A stretch of DNA of 25,115 nucleotides. Source: JAYEJW01 sp034716535. Lineage in GTDB: Bacteria > Pseudomonadota > Gammaproteobacteria > Chromatiales > Chromatiaceae. Location of the stretch: the NCBI GenBank assembly GCA_034716535.1, contig JAYEJW010000564.1, positions 1-25,115 of the forward strand. Reading direction: 5' to 3'. The notes under the pieces are model-generated. The model worked only from the letters and a program-made list of their open reading frames with translations. It had not been told where the DNA came from and made no database searches. Position numbers and translations under genes: made by a program. Below, piece after piece: positions 8,616 through 16,533 of this stretch; the first letter of the stretch is position 1; each line of letters opens with the position of its first letter.

Positions 8616-8858
8616 TCAACCGGACTTGCTACCCCTGCGGTAGAGCTTGCGGCGGAAGAGATCGGTGCGGCGACTCACGACGCGGTCGACAAACAGCAGG
8701 CCGTCCAGATGGTCGATCTCGTGCTGCAGCGCACGTGCTTCGAATCCTTCCGTCTCGAGCTCCAATGGCGCTCCCCAGGGATCCCTGGCGTCGAGCCGGA
8801 GTCGCGTCGCACGGATGACGTTGCCCGTGAAATCGGGAACCGAGAGACAGCCCTGCCT
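8616..8858 (-). pseudogene. def: Peptide deformylase, C-terminal half only
   Basis: About 80 residues match the second half of peptide deformylase, the metalloenzyme that removes the formyl group from new proteins. Motif 2 is present as QGCLSVP (family: EGCLS; the Cys is a metal ligand) and motif 3 as HEIDHLDGLLF (two His ligands and the catalytic Glu), followed by a normal C-terminal end. The first half, including motif 1 (GxGLAAxQ), is absent. The reading frame continues upstream only as out-of-frame ACT-gene sequence, and no start codon with a ribosome site precedes the deformylase part. It therefore cannot make an active enzyme. Because deformylase is normally essential, another copy (often beside fmt) is expected elsewhere. 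Together with the ACT remnant it looks like a deletion scar; an assembly error is the alternative. Confidence 0.75.
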
Positions 8859-9162
8859 GAGCGGTCCGCGCCGGTCACCCGCACCTGCACGTTGGGCACC
8901 AGGTGCCGGTGCAGGCCGCCGTCCGCCGGGTCGATATGCAGGCGTAGCTCGAGCTCCTTTTGGCCACGGGGGCCAGTGCAAGCTCCAGGTCCCGGGGAGC
9001 CGCATCGCCGGAGACCATCATCATGATGGTGAAGTTGCCGCCGAGGCGGATCATGGAGGCCTCGCCGAGGCTACAGCCCGTCTCATAGATCGCCCGCGTG
9101 ACGCGGGCCACGATCCCGGGACGGTCCTCCCCCACCAGTATCAGCATGTTCCAGTCCGCCAA
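8859..9162 (-). pseudogene. ACT-domain protein (GcvR-like), frameshifted and truncated
   Basis: The first 70 or so residues (MADWNMLILVGEDRPGIVARV...) are a clear ACT domain like that in glycine-cleavage regulator GcvR and relatives, which carry two ACT domains in about 170 residues and sense amino acids. The start is TTG (9160-9162) with an AGAGGTG ribosome site 5-6 nt away. At the A-run 8958-8961 the frame breaks: the next frame resumes good family sequence (ELELRLHIDPADGGLHRHLVPN, then VQVRVTGADR), which is the linker and first strand of a second ACT domain. One missing base in that run explains it. Then, near 8850-8861, the second ACT domain stops and deformylase sequence begins. The unrepaired frame ends after 95 residues at 8875. 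It lies 98 bp after pgeF on the same strand. Confidence 0.7.
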
Positions 9163-9260
9163 GGTTCACCTCTTTACGTTCGCAGTGACGCGCCCCCGAT
9201 GGTACGCGGAAACGGCAACCGGGTGGAATCACCCCTCGCCGATCGAGCGCAGGGCGGTGC

Positions 9261-10007
9261 TCAGCGATCAGTGGCGGGGCCGATCCAAATCAGGCTCGCC
9301 ATGCGACCGGTGATGCCGTCGCGCCGGTAGGAGAAGAACCGTTCCCCGTCCGAATGCGTGCATAGCCCCCCGCCCCAGACCTGCTCTACCCCCAGCGCCC
9401 GCAGGCGCCCGATCGCCAAGGCGAACAGATCGGCCAGCCACCTGCCGTTGTCGGACGGCCGGAAGGCAGCGGCCGCCTCCGCCCGGCCCTGGGTCAGGAA
9501 GCGCTCGCGCACCTCGTCTCCCACCTCGAAAGCACCCGGCCCGATGGCCGGGCCGAGCCAACACAAGAGCTCGTCGGGCGGCGTCTCCAGACGCTCTACA
9601 GCAGCCTCGATCACACCATCGACCAGGCCCCGCCACCCGGCGTGAACCGCTCCCACGCGCGTACCAGCCCGGTCGCACAGCAGCAGCGGGAGACAATCGG
9701 CCGTCAACACGGCGCATACCTCACCGGAACGAAACGCCAGGACAGCATCGGCCTCGCAGCCCCGCTCGTCCACCTCAGTCCGGGCCACGGCGCACCCGTG
9801 GACCTGACTGAGCCAGTGAGGCTCGGCGGGAAGCCCCAGCCGGTCCCTCAGGATTGCCCGGTTCCGTGCAACGGCGGCCGGATCGTCTCCCACATGATCG
9901 GCCAGGTTCATGCTCGAGAAGGGGCCCGCGCTGGCACCGCCGCGACGCGTGGTGCAGAACGCCCGTACCCGGGTCGGCGCCGGCCAATCCGGCTCAATCC
10001 ACTCCAT
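9261..10007 (-). CDS. pgeF: Purine nucleoside phosphorylase / laccase-domain protein (YfiH)
   Basis: PgeF (YfiH, also called polyphenol oxidase or peptidoglycan editing factor) is a cytosolic metal enzyme; members act as purine nucleoside phosphorylase/adenosine deaminase, and the E. coli protein keeps wrong L-Ser muropeptides out of the cell wall. The 248 residues hold the metal ligands His70 (LSQVHG), Cys105 (TADCLPLLL) and His122 (VHAGWRG), equal to His71/Cys107/His124 in E. coli. The FSSMNLADHVGD motif near residue 30 and the C-terminal FFSYRRDG...GRMASLIW are also typical. The ATG overlaps the end of rluD by 14 bases, with a GGGAGTAGGG ribosome site inside rluD, so the two are translationally coupled. 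rluD-pgeF adjacency is conserved with E. coli. Confidence 0.94.
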   Translation of the reverse strand: MEWIEPDWPAPTRVRAFCTTRRGGASAGPFSSMNLADHVGDDPAAVARNRAILRDRLGLPAEPHWLSQVHGCAVARTEVDERGCEADAVLAFRSGEVCAVLTADCLPLLLCDRAGTRVGAVHAGWRGLVDGVIEAAVERLETPPDELLCWLGPAIGPGAFEVGDEVRERFLTQGRAEAAAAFRPSDNGRWLADLFALAIGRLRALGVEQVWGGGLCTHSDGERFFSYRRDGITGRMASLIWIGPATDR

Positions 10008-10971
10008 GCCCTACTCCCATTCGCAACAAGGTCAGCAAATCGTCCATATCGGCCGCCATCGGGATCTCCCAGCGCATGGCCTCGCCCGTCGCCGGGTGCT
10101 CCAACCCCAGGCTGATCGCATGCAGGGCCTGGCGGGGACACCCCTGAAGCGCTTCCGTCAAGCGCGGGTCTGCCCCTTTGACCGGACGCGAGCGCCCCCC
10201 ATAGGTGCGATCCCCAACCAAAGGATGGCGGATGTGGGCCATGTGGACGCGGATCTGGTGCGTGCGCCCCGTCTCCAGCTTGACCGCGAGCAGCGTGTGC
10301 GCAGCAAAGCGCTCGTGAACCCGGTAGTGGGTGACCGCCCGACGCCCGCTGGCGACGACGGCCATGCGCGTGCGGTACACCGGGTGACGGCCGATCGGAG
10401 CATCCACGATGCCCCCCGCGACCAGAACACCGGTCACCAGGGCACGGTACTCCCGGTGGACGCTGCGTCTGTGCAATTGCTCCACCAGGGACTTGTGGGC
10501 CTGCAGCGTTTTGGCTACCACAAGCAGGCCGGTGGTGTCCTTGTCCAGACGGTGGACAATGCCGGCCCGCGGAAGAGGGTCCAGCTCCGGAGCATAATGC
10601 AGCAGCGCGTTCTGCAGGGTACCGTCGGGATTTCCGGCAGCGGGGTGGACCACGAAATCCGCTGGCTTGTTCACAACCAGAAGCTGCTCGTCCTCGTACA
10701 CGACCTGAAGCGGGATCGCCTGCGCTTGGCACTCCTCCCGCGGTTCCAGCACCAGGCTCAGGCAGACCTCTTCACCGCCCCGTACCTTGTCACGGCGCCG
10801 GCAGGCCGCCCCGTCCACCCGCACGCATCCCGCGTCGATCCACTGCTGGAGACGGCTGCGCGAAAACTCAGGGAGCATGTCCGCGAGAACCTGATCGAGG
10901 CGACGCCCGGCCATGTCGAGACGGATGCGCAGGATCCGGCCCGTCGACCCGGGGGTATCAGTACAGGACAT
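9994..10971 (-). CDS. rluD: 23S rRNA pseudouridine synthase RluD
   Basis: RluD makes the pseudouridines at positions 1911, 1915 and 1917 in helix 69 of 23S rRNA, needed for good ribosome assembly and termination. The protein is 325 residues (E. coli 326). It has an N-terminal S4 RNA-binding domain (about 23-85, RRLDQVLADML...SRSRLQQWIDAGCVRVDG) and the RluA-type catalytic domain with the HRLDKDTTG motif and catalytic Asp143. GRTHQIRVHM in the C-terminal half is the second family signature. The ATG at 10969-10971 lacks a clear ribosome site, but the N-terminus length fits. It is divergent from bamD across 92 bp, the same arrangement as in E. coli (bamD / rluD-yfiH), which supports the RluD rather than RluC assignment. 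Confidence 0.95.
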   Translation of the reverse strand: MSCTDTPGSTGRILRIRLDMAGRRLDQVLADMLPEFSRSRLQQWIDAGCVRVDGAACRRRDKVRGGEEVCLSLVLEPREECQAQAIPLQVVYEDEQLLVVNKPADFVVHPAAGNPDGTLQNALLHYAPELDPLPRAGIVHRLDKDTTGLLVVAKTLQAHKSLVEQLHRRSVHREYRALVTGVLVAGGIVDAPIGRHPVYRTRMAVVASGRRAVTHYRVHERFAAHTLLAVKLETGRTHQIRVHMAHIRHPLVGDRTYGGRSRPVKGADPRLTEALQGCPRQALHAISLGLEHPATGEAMRWEIPMAADMDDLLTLLRMGVGHGVD

Positions 10972-11004
10972 GGTTGCGCATCGATACTGCGCGCCGAACG
11001 GCCC

Positions 11005-11033
11005 CTGTCGCCGCGCCGGCGTTCAGGTATACT
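11005..11033 (+). promoter_or_regulatory. Putative bamD promoter
   Basis: A good -10 box TATACT (11028-11033) lies 30 bases before the bamD ATG in the 92-bp rluD/bamD divergent gap. With a 17-base spacer the -35 position (CTGTCG, 11005-11010) is a poor match. GTATAC within the -10 region is a palindrome, so the same site might serve both directions. Confidence 0.35.
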
Positions 11034-11063
11034 TCGCGTGTTTTTCTTTGGGCAAACTGCGGC

Positions 11064-11888
11064 ATGTTTTGGATTCGATCGACGCTCGTCTGTGCTTTGG
11101 CCTTTTCGCTGTCCGCTTGCGCCTGGCTCAAGAGCCAGGAGGACATCACGAAGGACTGGAGCGCCAGTAAGCTCTATGCGGAGGCGGCCGAGGAGCTCGA
11201 CTCGGGAAACTATAAAACCGCCATCGAGCACTACGAAAAGCTGGAGGCCCGCTATCCCTTCGGCCGTTACGCCATGCAATCGCAGCTGGATGTGGCCTAT
11301 GCCTATTACAAGGCGGAGGAGCCGGAGTCAGCCATCGCCGCGGCGGACCGCTTTATCAAACTGTACCCGCAGAACCCCTATGTGGACTACGCGTACTACC
11401 TGAAGGGTATAGTGAACTACAACCGCAGCGTCGGCTTCCTCGACCGCTACATTCCCACCGATCCCTCGCAGCGCGATCCCGGCTCCGCTCTGGACGCCTT
11501 TCAGGACTTCGCCGAGCTCGTGCGCCTGTATCCCGACAGCAAGTACGCACCCGACGCCCGCCAGCGCATGGTTTACCTGCGCAACAACCTGGCGAAAAAC
11601 GAGGTCCACGTCGCCCGCTACTACATGAAACGACAGGCGTACGTGGCCGCCGCCAACCGCTGCACCTACGTCGTCGAGAGGTTCCAGCGCACGAGTGCCG
11701 TCGAGGGCGCCCTGAAAGTCCTGATCGACGCCTACAAGAAGCTGGGCGAGGACGACTTGGCCGCGGATGCCGAGCGTGTCCTGGTACTCAACCGGAAGGC
11801 CGGACGCTTTATCTCGGACGAGCCCAGCCCAGACGAAGTCAGCCTCAGCCGCAAGGTCTGGAACTATCTGGAGCTCGACAAGAACTAA
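11064..11888 (+). CDS. bamD: Outer membrane assembly lipoprotein BamD
   Basis: BamD is the essential lipoprotein partner of BamA in the complex that folds beta-barrel proteins into the outer membrane. The 274-residue precursor (E. coli 245) has a lipoprotein signal ending in LSAC, with Cys19 as the lipidated residue followed by Ala, so it should be sorted to the outer membrane by Lol. TPR-type helical repeats follow (YAEAAEELDSGNYKTAIEHYEKLEARYPFGRYA, about 38-70, and further copies), including the family segment NPYVDYAYYLKGI. The ATG at 11064 is chosen over an upstream start at 10974 because the signal peptide begins there. The C-terminal end is about 30 residues longer than in E. coli. It ends 17 bp before the convergent glnB. 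Confidence 0.95.
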   Translation: MFWIRSTLVCALAFSLSACAWLKSQEDITKDWSASKLYAEAAEELDSGNYKTAIEHYEKLEARYPFGRYAMQSQLDVAYAYYKAEEPESAIAAADRFIKLYPQNPYVDYAYYLKGIVNYNRSVGFLDRYIPTDPSQRDPGSALDAFQDFAELVRLYPDSKYAPDARQRMVYLRNNLAKNEVHVARYYMKRQAYVAAANRCTYVVERFQRTSAVEGALKVLIDAYKKLGEDDLAADAERVLVLNRKAGRFISDEPSPDEVSLSRKVWNYLELDKN

Positions 11889-11905
11889 CGGGCCTTGGCG
11901 GCCGG

Positions 11906-12244
11906 TCAGATCGCCGCCTCGTTCTCCTCGCCGGTGCGGATACGCACCACCCGTTCGACGTCGTTGACGAAGATCTTGCCGTCTCCGATCTTTCCCGTGC
12001 GAGCAGCCGAGCTGATCGCCTCGATACAGGCGTCCAGCTGATCATCGGCCAGCACCAGCTCGATCTTCACCTTGGGCAGGAAATCCACGACGTACTCGGC
12101 GCCACGGTAGAGCTCGGTGTGGCCCTTCTGGCGGCCGAAACCCTTGACCTCGATCGCCGTCATGCCGGTGATGCCCGCCGTCGACAGCGCCTCGCGCACG
12201 TCATCCAGCTTGAACGGCTTGATAATGGCTTCCACCTTCTTCAT
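11906..12244 (-). CDS. glnB: Nitrogen regulatory protein P-II
   Basis: This 112-residue trimeric signal protein reads 2-oxoglutarate, ATP/ADP and glutamine, and controls GlnE, NtrB and related targets. The sequence is almost that of E. coli GlnB: MKKVEAIIKPFKLDDVREAL at the start, the T-loop GRQKGHTELYRGAEYVVDF with the uridylylated Tyr51, and the C-terminal TGKIGDGKIFVNDVERVVRIRTGEE. A GGAG ribosome site lies 6 nt before the ATG. It follows nadE on the same strand, a neighbour pair seen in other proteobacteria, and no amtB is adjacent, which favours the name glnB over glnK. A 261-bp gap before it holds a -10-like TATACT, so it probably has its own promoter. glnB and argA in the same window share a role in nitrogen metabolism, but they are not linked. 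Confidence 0.93.
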   Translation of the reverse strand: MKKVEAIIKPFKLDDVREALSTAGITGMTAIEVKGFGRQKGHTELYRGAEYVVDFLPKVKIELVLADDQLDACIEAISSAARTGKIGDGKIFVNDVERVVRIRTGEENEAAI

Positions 12245-12334
12245 GAAAATCTCCGTCGTTCGTTTTGGCTGCCAGTGATGGAAGCCTTGAAAAACCGCCG
12301 GGACAACGATCTCTCAAGGCGTCTGCGTGGGGCA

Positions 12335-12340
12335 AGTATA
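12335..12340 (-). promoter_or_regulatory. Putative -10 box of glnB promoter
   Basis: TATACT on the minus strand lies 91 bases upstream of the glnB ATG in a 261-bp gap. The matching -35 position (TGGCTG near 12358-12363) is poor, and I see no -24/-12 (sigma-54) pattern overlapping it. Confidence 0.35.
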
Positions 12341-12479
12341 AGAAACGCGGGACGCTGCAGCCAGAGCGGCGTCGCCCCCACGGAAATGCCGATTCATTCG
12401 GCGTTTCAGCGGCGCAGGGATCCGCCGCTATTTTCAGCCACACCGAACGGCCGAAAATCAAGGCATTCGGAAACCGCGT

Positions 12480-12503
12480 TTCTCGGGTTCCGTACACCGA
12501 GAA
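12480..12503. repeat. Inverted repeat just past nadE stop
   Basis: Arms TTCTCGG (12480-12486) and CCGAGAA (12497-12503) are perfect over 7 bases with a 10-base loop, starting 3 bases past the nadE stop codon. No T-run follows on the minus strand, so it could stabilise the nadE 3' end or be an imperfect terminator. Confidence 0.4.
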
Positions 12504-12505
12504 GC

Positions 12506-14116
12506 CTAGAAACCGCTCGTGATCGGATAGCGGCGATCACGGCCGAAGGCGCGGCAGGTGATGCGCACCCCAGGCGGCGCCTGCCGCCGCTTGTACTCGT
12601 TTCTGTCCACCAGCCGCGCTACCTGCCGCACCGCTTCCTGCGGAAAGCCGGCGGCCACGATCTGGGCGACGCCCTCGTCCTCTTCGATGTAACGTTTCAA
12701 CACGGGATCGAGGATCTCGTAAGGCGGCAGGCTGTCCTGATCGGTCTGATCCGGCCGCAGCTCCGCGGAGGGTGGACGTGTAATGACCCGCTCCGGAATC
12801 ACGGGTGAGATGCGATTGCGGTAACGTGAAAGGCGGTAGACGAGGGTCTTGAACAGGTCCTTGATGGGGGCGAAACCGCCCGCCATATCTCCGTAAAGGG
12901 TGGCGTACCCCACGGCCATTTCGCTCTTGTTCCCCGTGGTGAGCAGGATCTTACCCTTCTTGTTGCTGATAGCCATCAGGATGATGCCGCGGCAGCGCGC
13001 CTGGATGTTCTCCTCGGTGACGTCCGCGGACCTGCCGGCAAACTCCTCCTCGAGCATGCCCAGAAAGGCCTGAAACGCGGGCTCGATGGGAATGACGCTA
13101 GCGGCCACGCCGAGGGTTCGCGCCTCCTTTAGCGCGTCGTCGATGCTCATGTCCGCGGTGTAACGCGAGGGCATCAGCACCACCTCCACCTGCTCGGGCC
13201 CGAGGGCGTCCACGGCCACTGCGAGCGTCAATGCCGAATCGATCCCGCCGGAGAGGCCGAGCACCGCCCCGCGGAACCCGTTCTTGCGCACGTAATCGCG
13301 TACACCGAGCACCAGGGCGCCATAGACGGCCTCCTCCTCGTCCGGCATCGGCGCGCGCTCGCCCCGGACCGGCCGCGGCGCGGGCTCGGGCTCGAAATCC
13401 ACCACCATCAGGGCCTCCTCGAAAAAGGGAGCCCGCCGGGCGATCTCACCCGCTGCATCCACCACGAAGGAGCCGCCGTCGAATACAAGCTCGTCCTGCC
13501 CCCCCACCAGATTCGCGTAGACGACGGGAAAACCGTACTCCCGGGCGCGGCGCTGAATCAGATCCTCGCGCTCATCGGCCTTGCCTGTATGGTAGGGGGA
13601 GGCGTTGATGTTGATGAGCAGCTCGGCACCCTCCTGCGCCGCCTGCCGGGTGGGGACCTCCTCCCAGATGTCCTCGCACACCGACAGGCCGATGCGCACC
13701 CCCTTGAAGTCGAGCACGCTCGGCGCGCCGCCCGGCTGAAAATAGCGCTTCTCGTCGAAGACGCTGTAGTTGGGAAGATGCTGCTTTGCGTACTCGGCAA
13801 GGATCCGCCCATCGCTGATAAAGCCTGCTACATTGAACAGCCCGCCCACCGCGGCCTTGGGGTAACCCACCACCAGCGCGATCCCCCGGGTCTCCGCCGC
13901 CAGCGCCTCTAGAGCCTCCTGGCTGCGCTCGAGCAGCTCCGCGCGCAGCAGCAGGTCCTCCGGCGGATATCCGGTGAGCGTCAGCTCCGGGAAGACCACC
14001 AGATCGGCGCCGTGCTCGTCCCGCGCCGCGTGCGCTGCGGCGATAACCTTGTCTCGGTTTCCGGCCAGGTCGCCGACGAGCAGATTCAGTTGGGCGATGA
14101 CGATGCGCAGCTTCAC
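12506..14116 (-). CDS. nadE: Glutamine-dependent NAD+ synthetase
   Basis: NadE amidates deamido-NAD to NAD in the last step of NAD synthesis. At 536 residues it is the two-domain form that takes ammonia from glutamine. The N-terminal nitrilase-type amidase (about 1-245) carries the Glu44 (FPELTLTGY), Lys111 (YAKQHLPNY) and Cys147 (LSVCEDIW) triad. The C-terminal NAD synthase domain has the PP-loop SGGIDS at 289-294 and the GNKSEMAVGYATLYGDMAGGFAPIKD segment. The start is GTG (14114-14116) with a GGGAG ribosome site 7 nt away. It lies between sucD (198 bp upstream) and glnB (261 bp downstream). A nadE-glnB pair next to sucCD and pilSR recurs, from memory, in several beta- and gammaproteobacteria. 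Confidence 0.96.
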   Translation of the reverse strand: MKLRIVIAQLNLLVGDLAGNRDKVIAAAHAARDEHGADLVVFPELTLTGYPPEDLLLRAELLERSQEALEALAAETRGIALVVGYPKAAVGGLFNVAGFISDGRILAEYAKQHLPNYSVFDEKRYFQPGGAPSVLDFKGVRIGLSVCEDIWEEVPTRQAAQEGAELLININASPYHTGKADEREDLIQRRAREYGFPVVYANLVGGQDELVFDGGSFVVDAAGEIARRAPFFEEALMVVDFEPEPAPRPVRGERAPMPDEEEAVYGALVLGVRDYVRKNGFRGAVLGLSGGIDSALTLAVAVDALGPEQVEVVLMPSRYTADMSIDDALKEARTLGVAASVIPIEPAFQAFLGMLEEEFAGRSADVTEENIQARCRGIILMAISNKKGKILLTTGNKSEMAVGYATLYGDMAGGFAPIKDLFKTLVYRLSRYRNRISPVIPERVITRPPSAELRPDQTDQDSLPPYEILDPVLKRYIEEDEGVAQIVAAGFPQEAVRQVARLVDRNEYKRRQAPPGVRITCRAFGRDRRYPITSGF

Positions 14117-14167
14117 GGAAGGCTCCCTGGATGGGTTTCATGGAACGGACAGGACAGGCGCGGCCTC

Positions 14168-14308
14168 TCCTAGGCGCGTCGCCGGTGAGAGCCGGTACAG
14201 CAGCAGCACCCAAGCTTCTCCAACAGTCATCATGCCAGTAGACTCTCTTCGCGCCCTTCGCGGCTTCGCGTGAGCCTCTCTCTGTTCTGTTACGGAGTCC
14301 TAGGCGCG
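14168..14308. repeat. 11-bp direct repeats around a repeat-like stretch, nadE-sucD gap
   Basis: TCCTAGGCGCG occurs exactly at 14168-14178 and again at 14298-14308. Between them (14243-14277) is a run of TTCGCG-containing units that resembles the short interspersed repeats common in proteobacterial intergenic DNA. The second copy runs into the perfect palindrome AGGCGCGCCT (14302-14311) at the sucD stop. The flanking repeats could be a duplication made on insertion, or simple copying; no transposase is present. Confidence 0.35.
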
Positions 14309-14314
14309 CCTGTA

Positions 14315-15187
14315 CTAGGCGGCAAGCAGCTCGGCCATGCGCGCGCCCATCTCGGCTGGGGACCGCACGGTCACCACCCCCGCTTCATCCAGCGCCGCGT
14401 ATTTGCCCGCTGCGGTACCCTTGCCGCCTGTGACGATGGCGCCGGCGTGGCCCATTCGCTTCCCGGACGGCGCGGTCACACCCGCGATATAGGCAACCAC
14501 AGGCTTGGACATGTGGGCCTGGATGTACTCCGCCGCCGCCTCTTCCGCACCGCCGCCGATCTCGCCCACCAGGATCACACCGGCCGTCTGCGGGTCCTGC
14601 TCGAAGCGCTCCAGGCAGGCAACGAAGTCCATCCCCTGGATCGGATCGCCGCCAATGCCGATGCAGGTGCTCTGCCCGAGTCCGGCGTTCGTGGTCTGGA
14701 ACACGGCCTCATAGGTCAGGGTGCCGGAGCGGGAGACGATGCCCACGCTGCCGGGCGTGTGGATGCTCCCGGGCATGATGCCGATCTTGCACTCGCCGGG
14801 GGTGATGACGCCGGGACAATTGGGACCGATCAGCAGGGTGTCAGAGCCCGCCAGTGCCGCCTTCACCCGCAGCATGTCGAGCACCGGGATCCCCTCGGTG
14901 ATGCACACGATGACGCGGATACCCGCGTCCGCCGCCTCCAGGACGGCGTCGGCGGCGAAGGCCGCGGGCACGTAGATCATACTGGCATCGGCGCCGGCCT
15001 CGCGCACCGCGTCGTGGACGGTGTCGAAGACCGGGCGGTCAAGGTGCGTCTGTCCGCCTTTGCCCGGCGTCACCCCACCCACCAGGTTGGTCCCGTAGGC
15101 GATGGCCTGTTCGCTGTGGAAGGTTCCCTGCTTACCGGTAAATCCCTGGCAGATCACCCGGGTGCTTCTGTCGACTAATACGCTCAT
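14315..15187 (-). CDS. sucD: Succinyl-CoA synthetase (ADP-forming) alpha subunit
   Basis: SucD binds CoA and carries the phospho-histidine of succinyl-CoA synthetase, which interconverts succinyl-CoA and succinate with ATP/ADP in the TCA cycle. The 290 residues match the family length. The CoA-binding Rossmann domain contains GFTGKQGTFHSEQAIAYGT (15-33) and VGGVTPGKGG; the catalytic His247 lies in KRMGHAGAI. The IGPNCPGVITP segment (about 120-130) is the family signature. The ATG at 15185-15187 follows a strong GGGAGGGAG ribosome site and lies only 12 bases after the sucC stop, so the pair forms one operon. No sucAB or sdh genes are in the window; the pair sits alone, as in bacteria with a branched or incomplete TCA cycle, though this cannot be judged here. 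Confidence 0.97.
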   Translation of the reverse strand: MSVLVDRSTRVICQGFTGKQGTFHSEQAIAYGTNLVGGVTPGKGGQTHLDRPVFDTVHDAVREAGADASMIYVPAAFAADAVLEAADAGIRVIVCITEGIPVLDMLRVKAALAGSDTLLIGPNCPGVITPGECKIGIMPGSIHTPGSVGIVSRSGTLTYEAVFQTTNAGLGQSTCIGIGGDPIQGMDFVACLERFEQDPQTAGVILVGEIGGGAEEAAAEYIQAHMSKPVVAYIAGVTAPSGKRMGHAGAIVTGGKGTAAGKYAALDEAGVVTVRSPAEMGARMAELLAA

Positions 15188-15199
15188 CTCTCCCTCCCG

Positions 15200-16369
15200 T
15201 CAGGAAGCGGCCTTCGCCGCGGCTACGACCTTGTCCGCGGCCTCCTCCAGACTGCTGGCTGTCTCGAGGGACAGGCCACTCCGCGCGAGCATGTCCAGCC
15301 CTTGTGGCGCGTTGGTGCCCTCCAGACGCACCACCACCGGCACCTTGACGTGCACCTCCCGCACCGCGCGTATGATGCCCTCGGCGATGAGGTCGCAGCG
15401 CACGATGCCTCCGAAAATGTTCACCAGTACCGCCTCGACCTTGGCGTCGGAGAGGATGAGCTTGAAGGCCTCCGCTACCCGCTCGGCGGTGGTCCCACCG
15501 CCCACGTCCAGGAAGTTCGCGGGTACCCCACCATGGAGCTTGACCAGATCCATTGTCGCCATGGCGAGTCCGGCCCCGTTGACCATGCAGCCGATGTTGC
15601 CGTCCAGGCTGATGTAGTTCAGATCGTGCTCCTTGGCCTCCGCCTCCCGAGGATCCTCCTGGGAGATGTCCCGCAGCTCGAGCAGGTCCGCGTGACGGTA
15701 AAGGGCGTTGTCGTCCAGGTTGATCTTGGCGTCGAGGGCGATCAGCTCCCCGCCATCGGTCACTACAAGGGGGTTGATCTCCACCAGGCTCGCATCGCAC
15801 TCGACGAACAATCGGTAAAGGCCATCCATGAGCCTTCCGAGCGCCTTGACCTGTCCGACGTCGAGGCCGAGACCGAAGCCCAGCCGTCGGCACTGCCAGG
15901 ACTGTAGACCTGCAGCGGGATGCACGCGGGTAACGAGGATCCGTTCCGGCGTCTGCGCCGCGACCTCTTCGATATCCATCCCGCCTGCTGCGGACGCCAT
16001 GAAGATCACCTGGCGCACCTCACGGTCCACCAGGACGCCGAGATAGAGCTCGCGATCGATCGCGACCGGCGTCTCGATCAAAAGCTGCTCGACTGGAAGG
16101 CCGTCGGAACCGCTCTGGCGCGTGACCAGACGGCTGCCAAGCAGGCGCTCCGCCTCCGCCTCAAGGCGCTCCGGGCTATCCGCCAACAGGACTCCGCCCG
16201 CCTTGCCCCGCCCACCTGCGTGAACCTGGGCTTTGACCACCCAACGATCCCCGCCGAGCGTCGCTGCGGCCCCGGCCGATTCTTCCAAGGTGTTTGCCGT
16301 CACACCTTCAGGTACCGGAACGCGGTAAAGTCTCAGCAAATGCTTCGCCTGGAACTCGTGCAGGTTCAT
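15200..16369 (-). CDS. sucC: Succinyl-CoA synthetase (ADP-forming) beta subunit
   Basis: SucC supplies the nucleotide and succinate sites of the alpha2-beta2 enzyme. The 389-residue protein (E. coli 388) starts MNLHEFQAKHLL, the usual beginning of the family. Its ATP-grasp domain includes VVKAQVHAGGRGKAGGV (about 44-60) and the metal-binding EINPLVVT and LDAKI segments near 195-215. The C-terminal ligase domain carries NGAGLAMATMD and VNIFGGIVRCDLIAEGI, again standard. The ATG has no clear ribosome site in a short leader. It diverges from pilS; 164 bp separate the two ATG codons. A TAAAAT box on the minus strand (16498-16503) is a weak candidate -10 for sucCD. Confidence 0.97.
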   Translation of the reverse strand: MNLHEFQAKHLLRLYRVPVPEGVTANTLEESAGAAATLGGDRWVVKAQVHAGGRGKAGGVLLADSPERLEAEAERLLGSRLVTRQSGSDGLPVEQLLIETPVAIDRELYLGVLVDREVRQVIFMASAAGGMDIEEVAAQTPERILVTRVHPAAGLQSWQCRRLGFGLGLDVGQVKALGRLMDGLYRLFVECDASLVEINPLVVTDGGELIALDAKINLDDNALYRHADLLELRDISQEDPREAEAKEHDLNYISLDGNIGCMVNGAGLAMATMDLVKLHGGVPANFLDVGGGTTAERVAEAFKLILSDAKVEAVLVNIFGGIVRCDLIAEGIIRAVREVHVKVPVVVRLEGTNAPQGLDMLARSGLSLETASSLEEAADKVVAAAKAAS

Positions 16370-16533
16370 GTGTACGCGCCGTCTTCGGGTAGGGAAGTGC
16401 TAGTATTTTGGGCCAGTTCGTTTCGGCTTGGCAAAAGATTCGGCTTTTCGGAGGAGCCCGCACAAGACTGACGGTGACCGACCGCTTTTTTGGCGAAATT
16501 TTAGACAACCGCAACCCCTTGATCACACAGGCC

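Noticed and set aside
8950..8970. Programmed -1 frameshift in the ACT gene at the A-run
   Set aside because: The codons at the site (GCC AAA AGG) do not form a good slippery heptamer, and the downstream domain is itself cut off by the deformylase junction, so mutational decay or a read error is simpler.
16408..16533. Upstream TTG start of pilS adding 42 residues
   Set aside because: The extra segment shows no membrane or signal character and the first predicted membrane segment follows the ATG at 16534 by a normal distance.
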